Source: Hyphomicrobiales bacterium
GTDB lineage: Bacteria; Pseudomonadota; Alphaproteobacteria; Rhizobiales; Rhizobiaceae
Direction: 5' to 3'
NCBI GenBank assembly: GCA_900471815.1
Contig: UICE01000002.1
Location: 322,764 to 386,763 of the forward strand
Length of the DNA: 64,000 bases
Of this stretch, positions 51,122 to 60,010 are shown piece after piece (the first letter of the stretch is position 1; each line of letters begins with the position of its first letter). Under the pieces are notes generated by a model. It was not told where the DNA came from. It saw only the letters and a list, made by a program, of their open reading frames with translations, and ran no database searches. The position numbers were made by a program, and so were the translations under genes.

Positions 51122-53227
51122 ATGACGAATTCGCCACGCTTTTCCGCTCATCCCGTTCCAAAATCCGAAAAGAAGCCTGTTTCTGATACCCGTCATGGCA
51201 TTACCCGTGTGGATGATTACGCTTGGATGCGTGCGGAAAACTGGCAGGACGTCTTCCGTGATCCATCGACGCTGGAACCGGAAATCCGCAGCCATTTAGA
51301 GGCGGAAAATGCCTATCAATCGGCGCTTATGGCCGATACCAAGCCATTGCAGGCCAAGCTGTTTGAAGAAATGAAAGGCCGCATCAAGGAGGATGATTCG
51401 TCTGTGCCCTCCAAGGACGGTCCCTATGCCTATGGAACCTCGTTCAAGACCGGCGGCCAGCATCCACGCTTTTTCCGCACACCACGCGATGGCGGCGAGC
51501 AGACAATGCTGCTCGACGGTGATATCGAAGCGCAGGACAAAGCCTATTTCAGCCTTGGCTCTGCCGATCATTCGCCCGACCACACCAAGCTGATCTGGGG
51601 CGTCGACGACAAGGGCTCTGAATATTATACGCTGAAAGTGCGCGATCTCGAGACAATGCAGGATAATGCCGAAACTGTCAGCGATACGTCAGGCAGCGGC
51701 GTCTGGAACGCGCAATCGGACGGCTTCTACTATACGCGCGTTGATGCCAATCATCGCCCTTCCCGCCTGTTCTTTCACAAGCTTGGAACGTCGGAGAGCC
51801 AAGACCGCCTGATTCATGAGGAAAAGGACCCGGGTTTCTTTCTGGGTGTTGGGGGCAGTTCCCTTGATGATTTTATCTTCATTGATATTCACGATCACGA
51901 GACCTCTGAAGTTTGGCTGATTCCGGCAAATGATGCTTCCGCTGAGCCAAAGCTTGTCGCGGAACGTCAACCCGGCGTTGAGTATAGCCTGACCGAAGGC
52001 GGCGACGTTTTCTACATCCTCACAAATGCTGATGGCGCCAAGGATTTCAAAATCATGAGCGTTCCGGTGGCAACGCCGGAAAAAGCCAATTGGAAAGAAG
52101 TCGTTGCCCACAAGGCGGGACGTCTACTGCTTGGACACTCAGCCTACAAGAATCACCTGGTTTGGCTTGAGCGCGAAAATAGTTTGCCTCGAATTGTTAT
52201 TCGTGACCGCCAGACCGGTGAAGAACATGCCATTGCATTCGATGAAGAAGCCTTTTCGCTCGGCCTTTCCGGCAGCCCCGAATATGATACCGAGGTGATC
52301 CGCTTTTCCTATTCGTCGATGACGACGCCGACGCAGCTTTACGACTATAATATGCGGACACGCGAGCGTTCATTGCTTAAAACGCAGGAAGTGCCATCCG
52401 GCCACAATCCGGACGACTATGTAACCCGCCGCCTTCTCGCGCCCGCTCATGATGGCGAAACTGTTCCGGTTTCCATCGTTTATCACAAGAACACCAAGTT
52501 GGATGGCTCCGCCCCTGCGCTGCTTTACGGCTATGGTTCTTATGGCCACAGCATTCCGGCCAGCTTCAATACCAACTGCCTTTCACTGGCAGATCGCGGT
52601 TTCATCTACGCCATTGCCCATATTCGCGGCGGCAAGGATAAGGGCTATGATTGGTATGAAAACGGCAAGCGCCTCAATAAGCTGAATACGTTCAAGGACT
52701 TTATCGCTGCCTCCGAACATCTTGTTGCGGAAGGCTTCACCAGTCATGACCGGATCATAGCGCAAGGTGGTTCTGCAGGCGGCATGCTGATGGGTGCCAT
52801 TGTCAACATGGCACCACAGAACTTTGGCGGCATCATCGCGGAAGTACCCTTTGTTGATGTGATCAATACAATGCTTGATGACACCCTGCCTCTCACCCCG
52901 CCAGAATGGACGGAATGGGGCAATCCGATTACCTCGGCAACCGACTACTCCTATATGGCATCCTATTCGCCTTACGATAATGTTACGGCACAGGCTTACC
53001 CGCCGATCCTTGCCGTGGCGGGACTGACGGATCCGCGCGTCACCTACTGGGAGCCAGCAAAATGGGTTGCCAAGCTACGCGAGCTAAAGACCGACAATAA
53101 TCCGGTGCTTTTCCGTATCAATATGGATGCCGGGCATGCAGGCGCTTCCGGGCGTTTTTCAAGGTTGGAGGAAGTTGCCTATACGCAGGCCTTTGCCTTG
53201 AAATTGGTTGGTAAGGTCGAAGCTTAA
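51122..53227 (+). CDS. ptrB: Oligopeptidase B (S9 prolyl oligopeptidase family)
   Basis: The 701-residue serine peptidase cleaves short peptides after basic residues. A beta-propeller part (about 70-400) is recognisable by DDYAWMRAENWQDVFRDPSTLEPEIRSHLEAENAYQ and YYTLKVRDLETMQD. The hydrolase part has the nucleophile S551 in QGGSAGGMLMGA and H672 in NMDAGHAGASGRF. The EWGNP segment (PPEWTEWGNP) is an oligopeptidase B mark. Length is complete. It is cytosolic, with no signal peptide. The ribosome site is weak. The gene converges on the GFA-type gene, with a hairpin between. Confidence 0.93.
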   Translation: MTNSPRFSAHPVPKSEKKPVSDTRHGITRVDDYAWMRAENWQDVFRDPSTLEPEIRSHLEAENAYQSALMADTKPLQAKLFEEMKGRIKEDDSSVPSKDGPYAYGTSFKTGGQHPRFFRTPRDGGEQTMLLDGDIEAQDKAYFSLGSADHSPDHTKLIWGVDDKGSEYYTLKVRDLETMQDNAETVSDTSGSGVWNAQSDGFYYTRVDANHRPSRLFFHKLGTSESQDRLIHEEKDPGFFLGVGGSSLDDFIFIDIHDHETSEVWLIPANDASAEPKLVAERQPGVEYSLTEGGDVFYILTNADGAKDFKIMSVPVATPEKANWKEVVAHKAGRLLLGHSAYKNHLVWLERENSLPRIVIRDRQTGEEHAIAFDEEAFSLGLSGSPEYDTEVIRFSYSSMTTPTQLYDYNMRTRERSLLKTQEVPSGHNPDDYVTRRLLAPAHDGETVPVSIVYHKNTKLDGSAPALLYGYGSYGHSIPASFNTNCLSLADRGFIYAIAHIRGGKDKGYDWYENGKRLNKLNTFKDFIAASEHLVAEGFTSHDRIIAQGGSAGGMLMGAIVNMAPQNFGGIIAEVPFVDVINTMLDDTLPLTPPEWTEWGNPITSATDYSYMASYSPYDNVTAQAYPPILAVAGLTDPRVTYWEPAKWVAKLRELKTDNNPVLFRINMDAGHAGASGRFSRLEEVAYTQAFALKLVGKVEA

Positions 53228-53253
53228 GACCAAAGGCAAACCTGGATACGCCA

Positions 53254-53290
53254 CATGTGAAGCCTTGCCGATACCGGCTGCCTTCACATG
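53254..53290. terminator. Stem-loop between convergent genes
   Basis: CATGTGAAG (53254-53262) pairs with CTTCACATG (53282-53290), with an inner GCCG/CGGC stem. It overlaps the end of the GFA gene. There is no T-run, so termination is uncertain. Confidence 0.5.
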
Positions 53291-53700
53291 GGCGGCATCC
53301 GTTCGAATTTCGTTAGCGAAGGATCAATGGTGTCCCACGCATGGCCGCGGGTGGCGTAAGTGACCACCTGCGGATTGAACCGACTTGGATCGTCAAGGCT
53401 GGTCGCGGTGACAGCGACCATGTCCGGCGTTGCTACCGAGTTCAAATAGACAAGCGTTCCGCAGGTCGGACAGAAGGCGTGAATCTTTTCGATCCCGCTA
53501 TCGCCTGCGACATTCCATGTGCTCGCTTTGCCGGTGATTTTCATAGCGGCTCTATTGACGAAAGTCAGGTAAGAGCCATGCCCGGTCCCACTTCGTTTCT
53601 GGCAATCATGGCATTGGCAGTGGTTTTCGAAGATGGGTGCGCTGCTTATTTCATAGCGAATTTCGCCGCAGGCGCATCCGCCTGTGTAAGGTTTGCTCAT
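53284..53700 (-). CDS. GFA (Gfa/CENP-V) family zinc protein
   Basis: The 138-residue protein has the cysteine pattern of the glutathione-dependent formaldehyde-activating family. It shows GGCACGEIRYEI, HCQCHDCQKRSGTGHGSYLTF and HAFCPTCGTLVYLNS, giving three CxC/CxxC zinc pairs. The family name comes from one member's link to formaldehyde and glutathione, but most members have no proven reaction. It is cytosolic. It lies on the same strand as the SRPBCC and ArsR genes and may belong to that transcript. Confidence 0.9.
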   Translation of the reverse strand: MSKPYTGGCACGEIRYEISSAPIFENHCQCHDCQKRSGTGHGSYLTFVNRAAMKITGKASTWNVAGDSGIEKIHAFCPTCGTLVYLNSVATPDMVAVTATSLDDPSRFNPQVVTYATRGHAWDTIDPSLTKFERMPPM

Positions 53701-53744
53701 AACTCTCTCCCAATAAGCACTAGATCAATGACGACGCGGTTGCG

Positions 53745-54209
53745 TCAGTCCTTCCCGTCGACAATGCTGCCGATATTCTCGATCACTTTCTTCCAACCTT
53801 CGCTCATGCTCTTGAACGCGCTGTCGTTTTTCGGCAGGACGAAGCCGGAATGGATAAGACGCAGGCGCGTGCCGCTTTCACCCTTGGACAGGATGAATGT
53901 GACCACGGTGTCGAGCTGTGAGCCATATCCGGAATTACTGCTATGCCCGCCTTTCCAGGCATAGGAAAAGCGCTCATACGGCTTTACCTCAAGCACTTCG
54001 CAGTGGATGGTGCCGTCCCAAGCGCCCGCTGGCGTGGTTTTGTAGGTGAAGTGTTTGCCTTCCACGGGCTCGAACCCGGACGGAATCATCAACCAGCGTC
54101 CCATCAAACTCGCAGTGGTCAATGTTTTCCAGATTGTTTCCGGCGAATGCGGAAAAATCTCGTCCACCACTATTTCTTGCGTATCAGGCTTTAATGCTGC
54201 TTCGTTCAT
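53745..54209 (-). CDS. SRPBCC (AHSA1-like) domain protein
   Basis: The 154-residue protein fits the AHSA1/START-like group: EIVVDEIFPHSPETIWKTLTTASLMGRWLMIPSGFEPVEGKHFTYKTTP, with a C-terminal TRLRLIHSGFVLP ... MSEGWKKVIENI. These folds bind small hydrophobic ligands in a deep pocket. It starts inside the end of the ArsR gene (4-base overlap), the usual ArsR-AHSA1 pair in which the regulator controls its partner. Ligand and role are unknown. Confidence 0.9.
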   Translation of the reverse strand: MNEAALKPDTQEIVVDEIFPHSPETIWKTLTTASLMGRWLMIPSGFEPVEGKHFTYKTTPAGAWDGTIHCEVLEVKPYERFSYAWKGGHSSNSGYGSQLDTVVTFILSKGESGTRLRLIHSGFVLPKNDSAFKSMSEGWKKVIENIGSIVDGKD

Positions 54210-54535
54210 GGATCGATTTCCTTCAGCAATGTTCTAAGATTGGCAAAACGCTCGCGCCAGAAGACACCATAATGGTCCATCCAGTTGACGAGTGGCTCAA
54301 GCCCTTCCGGCTGAGCGCGGTAGTAAACTTTTCGACCTTCGGGACGCTCAGCAACCAGACCGGCCTGCTTGAGTGTCTTGAGATGTTGCGAAATAGCGCC
54401 TTGCGTCACGCCGCTACCGCGCGTGAGCTCGACAACAGTAATTTCCTGGTTCTCGATAACCTGTTCAAATACGGCCCGCCTTGTGGGATCGGCCAATGCG
54501 CGCATGACGGCGTTTATAGGATCTGCTTCTATCAT
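54206..54535 (-). CDS. ArsR-family transcriptional regulator
   Basis: The 109-residue winged-helix protein has DPINAVMRALADPTRRAVFEQVI, then the recognition region GSGVTQGAISQHLKTLKQAGLVAERPEGRKVYYR and a C-terminal dimer helix with MDHYGVFWRERFANLRTLL. No metal-binding ELCVCDL motif is present, so it is not a metal sensor of the classic type. It overlaps the SRPBCC gene by 4 bases, and repeated ACTAAT motifs lie directly upstream, a likely auto-operator. Confidence 0.92.
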   Translation of the reverse strand: MIEADPINAVMRALADPTRRAVFEQVIENQEITVVELTRGSGVTQGAISQHLKTLKQAGLVAERPEGRKVYYRAQPEGLEPLVNWMDHYGVFWRERFANLRTLLKEIDP

Positions 54536-54551
54536 ACCAAAACATTAGCGC

Positions 54552-54578
54552 ATACTAATTCATTAGTCAATACTAATT
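54552..54578. promoter_or_regulatory. Likely ArsR operator
   Basis: ACTAAT-TC-ATTAGT (54554-54567) is an inverted repeat. ATACTAATT occurs at 54552-54560 and again at 54570-54578, 18 bases apart. It lies 17 bases upstream of the ArsR start on AT-rich DNA, suiting an auto-regulated promoter. Confidence 0.6.
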
Positions 54579-54684
54579 AAATAAGAGGCAGGCATAAATG
54601 AATTGGCTGTAGTCTCGCCATGAATGGCATATAGTTGAACCCTGCCCGCAGCGCGATCGACTGGTTTCGCATAGGAGAATTAGA

Positions 54685-55023
54685 ATGAAGCGCATGACTC
54701 AGATTTTGATGTTTGGAATGGCCGTCGCCATTCAGCCTGCACTTTTGTCCGCAGGCATCACGCCAGCACAAGCTGCCATTCGCAAGAATGTCAGCGAATA
54801 TGCCGGTGAACGCTGCAACGCGCCGCCGATTGGCTCGGGTGTAGTCTTTGGCCGTTATAGCGGGACCACGGATAATCCGATGATTTCCTTTGGTGATGAC
54901 CAGACAACGGTATCTTTCCAACGCTGCTTTGGATCCATGGAGGAATGCCAGGGCTGGCTCTACACGATGCGCAGCAAATATACCGATGGAAATTCCGTGC
55001 TCATTGGTTGCAAGCGGCGATAA
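54685..55023 (+). CDS. Small secreted protein of unknown function
   Basis: The 112-residue protein starts with AGGAG 7 bases upstream. A signal peptide ends near AQAAIRK (about residue 30). The mature part has NVSEYAGERCNAPPIGSGVVFGRYSGTTDNPMISFGDDQTTVSFQRCFGSMEECQGWLYTMRSKYTDGNSVLIGCKRR with four cysteines that probably make two disulfide bonds. I do not recognise the family. It should reside in the periplasm or outside. Confidence 0.75.
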   Translation: MKRMTQILMFGMAVAIQPALLSAGITPAQAAIRKNVSEYAGERCNAPPIGSGVVFGRYSGTTDNPMISFGDDQTTVSFQRCFGSMEECQGWLYTMRSKYTDGNSVLIGCKRR

Positions 55024-55052
55024 TCATCCCAGCCAAATGTCGCCGTGACGTA

Positions 55053-55469
55053 TTATTCTTCGCGTGAGGCAAGGCACGGATCGAGGACGATATGGGTTTT
55101 ATCCAATATTCTCATGCCGCCGCGAATGAGAATATTATCTCCAAGTTTCATCCCGTTACCTGAATAGGTGATGCACATCACCTGCACGCCCGATTGCGGA
55201 CATATCGCCAGATACCAAAGCGCTTCATCGCTATGAATATAGGTGAGAGGCCCCGAAGCCCATAGATCGATGCGATTGCCTTCAGGTGTTTCAAGCCCGG
55301 CAATTATTGCCGCCAGGCCTTCGCACGATGCATTTTGTTTGGGCATCTCCTCCGGTCCGGCCAAGCCTGGACGTTTGGAAAATACGGTACCCTGCGCCAA
55401 CGCTGCAGAGCTAAGATCGCTGAGCATAAATAAAACAAGGCAGTAATTACGCGCTGATTTGGAAAACAT
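55053..55469 (-). CDS. Secreted protein of unknown function
   Basis: From ATG at 55469 the product has 138 residues. A signal sequence (NYCLVLFMLSDLSSAALAQ) ends near residue 26. The mature part has RPGLAGPEEMPKQNASCEGLAAIIAGLETPEGNRIDLWASGPLTYIHSDEALWYLAICPQSGVQVMCITYSGNGMKLGDNILIRGGMRILDKTHIVLDPCLASREE, with four cysteines. No family is recognised. It points towards the plus-strand secreted protein, with 29 bases between stops. Confidence 0.7.
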   Translation of the reverse strand: MFSKSARNYCLVLFMLSDLSSAALAQGTVFSKRPGLAGPEEMPKQNASCEGLAAIIAGLETPEGNRIDLWASGPLTYIHSDEALWYLAICPQSGVQVMCITYSGNGMKLGDNILIRGGMRILDKTHIVLDPCLASREE

Positions 55470-55584
55470 TGCTCTGGCTGCCGCTCCTATCACTGTAGAG
55501 GCCGCCAATGGATGACACAATTAGGCACGCTGCAAGCAACGATTTCCAAGGCCTGGCATAAGTAAATCTTATGTCGCCGGCAAA

Positions 55585-56508
55585 TCACTGCGCGGCGGGA
55601 TAGCCATTCGCATGGGCTGGAATAGCTTTCAGATAGGCGGCAATCGCATCCCGGTCAGACGGTTGCAGATGGGACATGTTCTGCACCACATCGGCCATGG
55701 ATCCGCCCAGCGAATCAAAATCAGGCGTGAATCCGCTTTCGAGCGAATAGGCGATATCCTGCGCCGACCAGGAATCAATACCGCCCTCGCCGCCGGTAAT
55801 ATTAGGCACTACACCCTTGCCTTCCGCCGCCTTGGCACCCGCAAGCCACAATGTCTTATCAGGTCCGCCAATGGCGTTGCGCGGTGTATGGCATTCGCCG
55901 CAATGGCCAGGGCCTTCGACCAGATATTGGCCGCGCTTGATCGCATCAGTTGCATTGGCAATCGTCAGCACCGGCTGATCGGACAGATAAAGCCGTTTCC
56001 ACAGGCCAATGCCGCGCCGCACGGTAAGAGGGAAGCTCAGCTTATGCGGGCCTGCAACATTTTCTGAGGGCGGCAAAGTCTTCATGAAGGCATAGAGGTC
56101 GGCAATGTCCTGCAATTGCATGCGAGCATAGGATGTATAGGGAAAGGCAGGATAATAGTGTCTTCCGTCCGGTGAGACACCATGGGTCATCGCATTGGCA
56201 AAATCAGACAACGACCAGCCTGCAATTCCCTGATTGGCAGGCGAAATATTCGGCGTCACAAAGGTGCCAAAGGGCGTGACCAATTCCTCGCCGCCACTTA
56301 AAACCAGTCTAGCATCACCAGTCGCGCCCGGAGCGGCGTGGCAGGAAGCGCAGCCGCCTTGCCAGAATACGCTCTGTCCACGGGTTGCATCGCCCGGCGT
56401 GGTGGCTGCCAGCTTTGTCTCATCAAGTCGAGTTGGCGCAGACAGCAACCAAAAACCTGCGCCGCCAAGGATCAGGAGGCTGAGTAGGAATTTGAAAATC
56501 CGGCGCAT
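55585..56508 (-). CDS. Membrane-anchored dihaem cytochrome c
   Basis: From ATG at 56508 the protein has 307 residues with an N-terminal membrane helix (IFKFLLSLLILGGAGFWLLSA). Two cytochrome c domains carry CASCH (about 53-57) and CGECH (about 204-208) with later methionine ligands (for example AFMKTLP and SMADVVQNM). This layout resembles cytochromes that serve alcohol, aldehyde or sorbitol dehydrogenases, though no dehydrogenase gene is beside it. Haem would be attached by the Ccm system encoded at 25-29 kb. The next gene upstream, a cytochrome c', ends 10 bases before it, so they form an operon. Confidence 0.9.
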   Translation of the reverse strand: MRRIFKFLLSLLILGGAGFWLLSAPTRLDETKLAATTPGDATRGQSVFWQGGCASCHAAPGATGDARLVLSGGEELVTPFGTFVTPNISPANQGIAGWSLSDFANAMTHGVSPDGRHYYPAFPYTSYARMQLQDIADLYAFMKTLPPSENVAGPHKLSFPLTVRRGIGLWKRLYLSDQPVLTIANATDAIKRGQYLVEGPGHCGECHTPRNAIGGPDKTLWLAGAKAAEGKGVVPNITGGEGGIDSWSAQDIAYSLESGFTPDFDSLGGSMADVVQNMSHLQPSDRDAIAAYLKAIPAHANGYPAAQ

Positions 56509-56518
56509 CACCGGAAAA

Positions 56519-56968
56519 TCAGTTCTTTTTTATGCGGAAAGCCTGATGACAAGTGCCGCAATTCTGCGTCACCTGATTGAATGCAGTTTTGAAGCTTTCA
56601 AGGTCTTTCGGATCAGCGGCAACGGCGGCAGCCACATCGGCTTTATATTTGTCGATAGCAGCAACAAAGGCCGCATTATCTTCCCAGATTTTCGGCGAAG
56701 CCGTTGTATCGCCCGTATCACTGCCTGCAGGGAAAAGGGTGGCAGGATCAAGCTTCTGCGCATCGTCATTGATCTTTTTCAAAGCTGTCATGACGGTGGC
56801 GGCATCAAAGGTTTTTTCTCCCTTGGCGATGGGAGCGATGCTTCCGACTGCCTTTCCCTGATCCTTCATGAGTGCTTGCCTGTCGGCTATGGGATCGGCG
56901 CTTGCCGTGGTGGCAAAAACTGCAAGTGCCAGCAATGGCGCGGCAGACAAAGCAATCAGTCTTTTCAT
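56519..56968 (-). CDS. Cytochrome c'-like protein
   Basis: The 149-residue protein has a signal peptide ending ASADPIADR. A four-helix bundle with a C-terminal haem motif NCGTCHQAFRIKKN follows, as in cytochrome c' and c-556. These periplasmic haem proteins take part in electron transfer or bind nitric oxide. It is the first gene of the pair with the dihaem cytochrome. Regulation is not apparent in the 136-base gap upstream. Confidence 0.9.
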   Translation of the reverse strand: MKRLIALSAAPLLALAVFATTASADPIADRQALMKDQGKAVGSIAPIAKGEKTFDAATVMTALKKINDDAQKLDPATLFPAGSDTGDTTASPKIWEDNAAFVAAIDKYKADVAAAVAADPKDLESFKTAFNQVTQNCGTCHQAFRIKKN

Positions 56969-57104
56969 CGAATAGAGTCCTACTCTTGTGGCTAATAAAA
57001 ACTTGGCTTCAAGGGCTTGGGATCACTCTAGTCAAAAGTTTTCGAATTGCACGGGCACAGCGCAATCACATTTTCGTTTGCTGGCGGTTTCAGTAGAGAC
57101 CCAT

Positions 57105-58088
57105 TTATGCGCTGGCCGAAGTGGCAATCTCGATTTGTCCGTGAAGAAACTCTTTGAAGCTGATACCTTGCGCCGCCAGAGCTTTAGGAAAGAGCGAGGC
57201 GTTCGTTAGGCCGGGCAGAGTATTGATCTCAAGGAAGATCGGACCGTCGGCAGCGATGATGAAGTCGCTTCTCGAATAGCCGCGCGCTCCAATGGATGAG
57301 TGCGCTTTTAAGGCCAATGTTTGCAGCGATGTATTGGTCTTCTCGTCAAAGGTGGAAGGGCAAAGCTCATTTGTCTGAGACGATAGATATTTTGCTGCGT
57401 AATCAAATACGCCATCGGCGGGCCGGATTTCAACCGGCGGCAGCGCGATCAGTTCTCCCTCATGCTCCAGGATACCGCAGGTGGCGTTTACCCCCTCAAT
57501 GAATGGCTCTATCAAGTAGGCTTCTTTCTGCATCACCTGTTCGAGCTCATGAATGTCTTCTGGGTTGTTCACAAACAAAAGGCCATAGCTCGATCCGTCT
57601 GCTACCGGCTTTGCTACGAGCTTTCCATAAGTGCCAAGATCGTTGGCAGCAGATGCGAGCGAGAGGGTTGGCGGAGTTGCAATGCCAAGCACGGCAACAG
57701 CTTCCTTACTGGCAACCTTGTCAAATGCCAGTCGACTGGCCTTGGACCCGCAACCGGTAAATCTGGCGCCGCGTGTCTCACAAAGAGCGGCGAATTCCCC
57801 ATTTTCTGCCATGCCACCGTGCAAACCAAGGATAAGCACGCGATGCTCCTGAGCGGCGCGATCAATCGCGTCTTCAATGGATCCAATAACTTCGCCAATG
57901 GCTGGCAAATCGACCTCAAAGGGGCGCGAATGCCCCATAAGATGGTCCCGCTCGCAGCTTCGGATAATCCCGTCGCTGCCCCAGAACCAGAGATCCGCTT
58001 CCGGAAGCGTAGCGGCGATGGCTTGCGTACTTGCAACTGAAACGAGGCGCTCTCGATTTTCGCCGCCAAAGAGGATTATGTTGCCCAT
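57105..58088 (-). CDS. D-alanine-D-alanine ligase-like ATP-grasp enzyme
   Basis: The 327-residue protein has the Ddl fold. The N-terminal part has ILFGGENRERLVSVASTQAIAATLPEADLWFWG, the middle VLILGLHGGMAENGEFAALCETRGARFTGCGSKASRLAFDKVASKEAV, and the ATP-grasp part has KLVAKPVADGSSYGLLFV, LIEPFIEGVNATCGILEHEGE and a final RSDFIIAADGPIFLEINTLPGLTNASLFPKAL. The metal-ligand ExN (EINTLPGLT) is intact. It lies apart from the mur/fts cluster where housekeeping ddlB would sit, so it may make another dipeptide or be a second ligase. No partner is adjacent. Confidence 0.87.
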   Translation of the reverse strand: MGNIILFGGENRERLVSVASTQAIAATLPEADLWFWGSDGIIRSCERDHLMGHSRPFEVDLPAIGEVIGSIEDAIDRAAQEHRVLILGLHGGMAENGEFAALCETRGARFTGCGSKASRLAFDKVASKEAVAVLGIATPPTLSLASAANDLGTYGKLVAKPVADGSSYGLLFVNNPEDIHELEQVMQKEAYLIEPFIEGVNATCGILEHEGELIALPPVEIRPADGVFDYAAKYLSSQTNELCPSTFDEKTNTSLQTLALKAHSSIGARGYSRSDFIIAADGPIFLEINTLPGLTNASLFPKALAAQGISFKEFLHGQIEIATSASA

Positions 58089-58218
58089 GCAGTTGAATTC
58101 CCCAGATCTTTACAACGGGCCCACCTCTTATGGATTTGATGGCTTTTTCAAGGAGCGGCCACGCCCACAACCATTCAACCGGCTGCCTGAAACTGCCTTC
58201 GGAAAGCAGGTCACACAA

Positions 58219-58251
58219 AAAAGCCCCTCCATCTTGTGATGAAGGGGCTTT
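58219..58251 (-). terminator. Rho-independent terminator
   Basis: AAAGCCCCT and AGGGGCTTT (58220-58228 and 58243-58251) with an inner CATC/GATG stem. On the minus strand GGGGCTTTTTT follows, ending the gene at 58277. It may also work on the plus strand. Confidence 0.85.
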
Positions 58252-58276
58252 GTTCATGTTGCCGCAGCGAGCCTGG

Positions 58277-58663
58277 TTACAGATCGAAGATGATCTGCGC
58301 GTTGCCTGTCCGGTAATAATGCGGACGATAGTGGCGCGGGCGATCATATCGACGGTCCCAACGGCGATAATGTGGCCGGTCCCAACTGCGGTAGTACGGC
58401 CGATCATATCGACGATAATGCGGGCGGTCCCAACGGCGATGATGGCGGCGCTCCCAGCGATCGCGGCGATCCCAACGGCGTTCGTAACGATCACGACGAT
58501 GCCACCTGCGGTGATCAACCTTCTGAACCAGCGTGTCAGCACCGGTTCCAGTCGCTTCAATCGATCTTTGCACCGTTGCAGGTGCGGCGCTGGCCGATCC
58601 CGCAGTTCCCAGAGTACCAACCGATATCAAAACAGCACAAATTGCTGAAATCAGCTTTCTCAT
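58277..58663 (-). CDS. Secreted Arg/His/Trp/Tyr-rich repeat protein
   Basis: From ATG at 58663 (AGGAAC upstream) the protein has 128 residues. A signal peptide (KLISAICAVLISVGTLGTAGSASA) is followed by a short spacer. About 70 residues then repeat DRPHYRRWDRPYYRSWDRP-like units, rich in Arg, His, Tyr, Trp and Asp. The end is TGNAQIIFDL. Such basic aromatic repeats occur in exported Rhizobiales proteins of no known function; metal or nucleic acid or polysaccharide binding is possible. No cysteine is present. The high-G/C repeat DNA may vary in copy number. Confidence 0.75.
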   Translation of the reverse strand: MRKLISAICAVLISVGTLGTAGSASAAPATVQRSIEATGTGADTLVQKVDHRRWHRRDRYERRWDRRDRWERRHHRRWDRPHYRRYDRPYYRSWDRPHYRRWDRRYDRPRHYRPHYYRTGNAQIIFDL

Positions 58664-58872
58664 TGTTCCTCCAGTGAACACCTCTCAGAATGAGGGCATC
58701 CAGCGTGTTAAAAGTCCCTAAGGCATTAGACTTAAGTCTAATCCTCTGAACGACAGATGAACAACCAATATGGCAAGGCGAAGGCGTAAAATTTTTGCCG
58801 GATGACTCGCTGGCCACTGGGCATTAAAAATGCCAACCTGCCTCGAATAATCGCGTCCGAGGCTGGCTACTC

Positions 58873-59949
58873 ATGGAAGATATGCCCCCACGGCAAGGTC
58901 CGCTTGCAGGCATTAAGGTACTGGAATTTATAGGGCTTGGCCCTGCCCCGCATTGCGCCATGCTTCTGGCAGATCTTGGTGCAGATGTTGTGAGAATCGA
59001 GCGGTTGGGCGGCAATGGCTGGCCCAACCCCGTTCAAGATCGTGGCCGCCGCATTCTGCAACTGGATATACGTGCTGATTCGGGGCGCACTCGGTGTCTC
59101 GAACTAGCGGCAAAAGCGGATGTGCTTATTGAGGGTTATAGGCCCGGCGTGATGGAACGGCTTGGCCTTGGACCAGATATTTTGCGAGCTCTCAATCCCC
59201 GTCTGGTTTATGGCCGCATCACGGGCTGGGGACAGACTGGCCCGCTCGCTCAGACCGCCGGACACGACATCAATTATATCGCTCTTGCGGGGGCGCTTGC
59301 TTCGATGGGCACGAGCGGCCCTCCTCTGCCGCCACTCAATCTGGTTGGCGATTATGGCGGCGGGTCGATGCTTCTGGCCTTCGGTGTTCTTGCTGCACTG
59401 ATCGAGCGGCAAAGTTCAGGCAGAGGACAGGTTATCGATGCCGCGATTATAGATGGCGTCTCGTCCCTGATGAGCCTTTTTACCGGGCTTGCAGCGACGG
59501 CAAGCCTTTCCATGGAGCGTGACAGAAATCTTCTCAACGGAGCGGCGCCCTATTACCGCAGCTATGCCTGTTCTGATGGACGCCACATTGCTGTTGGGGC
59601 GTTAGAGCCGAAATTCTTTGCCGAATTATTGGAAAAGCTGGGCATGGATACACGGTGGCTGGCATTGCAGAACGCCCATGAAAACTGGCCCGAACTTGAA
59701 GCGGAATTTACCCGAATCTTTGCCATGCGAACGCAGGCAGAATGGTGCACATTGCTCGAATCCACGGATGCCTGTTTCGCACCGGTGTTGACGTTAAGCG
59801 AGGCACCGCATCACCCGCATATGCAAGCGCGCGAGACCTATGTTCAAGTGGATGGCCAGCAGCAATCTGCACCGGTCCCCAGATTCTCCCGAACACCGGG
59901 CGAAGCAAGGTCTTCGGTTACGCTGAAGCCGGAGGATGATATTTGGTAA
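58873..59949 (+). CDS. CaiB/BaiF-family protein, alpha-methylacyl-CoA racemase-like
   Basis: The 358-residue protein has PLAGIKVLEFIGLGPAPHCAMLLADLGADVVRIERLGG at the start. The racemase subgroup marks follow: H131 in TAGHDINYIALAG and D160 in LVGDYGGGSMLLAFGVLAAL, which form the acid/base pair. It would invert the 2-methyl centre of branched acyl-CoA esters so that beta-oxidation can proceed. The presence of the HD pair favours racemase over CoA transferase. It stands alone on the plus strand. A shorter start at the ATG three codons downstream cannot be excluded. Confidence 0.88.
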   Translation: MEDMPPRQGPLAGIKVLEFIGLGPAPHCAMLLADLGADVVRIERLGGNGWPNPVQDRGRRILQLDIRADSGRTRCLELAAKADVLIEGYRPGVMERLGLGPDILRALNPRLVYGRITGWGQTGPLAQTAGHDINYIALAGALASMGTSGPPLPPLNLVGDYGGGSMLLAFGVLAALIERQSSGRGQVIDAAIIDGVSSLMSLFTGLAATASLSMERDRNLLNGAAPYYRSYACSDGRHIAVGALEPKFFAELLEKLGMDTRWLALQNAHENWPELEAEFTRIFAMRTQAEWCTLLESTDACFAPVLTLSEAPHHPHMQARETYVQVDGQQQSAPVPRFSRTPGEARSSVTLKPEDDIW

Positions 59950-60010
59950 TTTCAGGCTTGCGCTGAATTGCAGTTGCGGTTCGCCAAACCAAAACAGACA
60001 GCTCAAAATA

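Noticed and set aside
58130-58648. Plus-strand frame opposite the Arg/His-rich protein
   Set aside because: The repeat pattern is explained by the minus-strand gene, which has a signal peptide, ribosome site and terminator.
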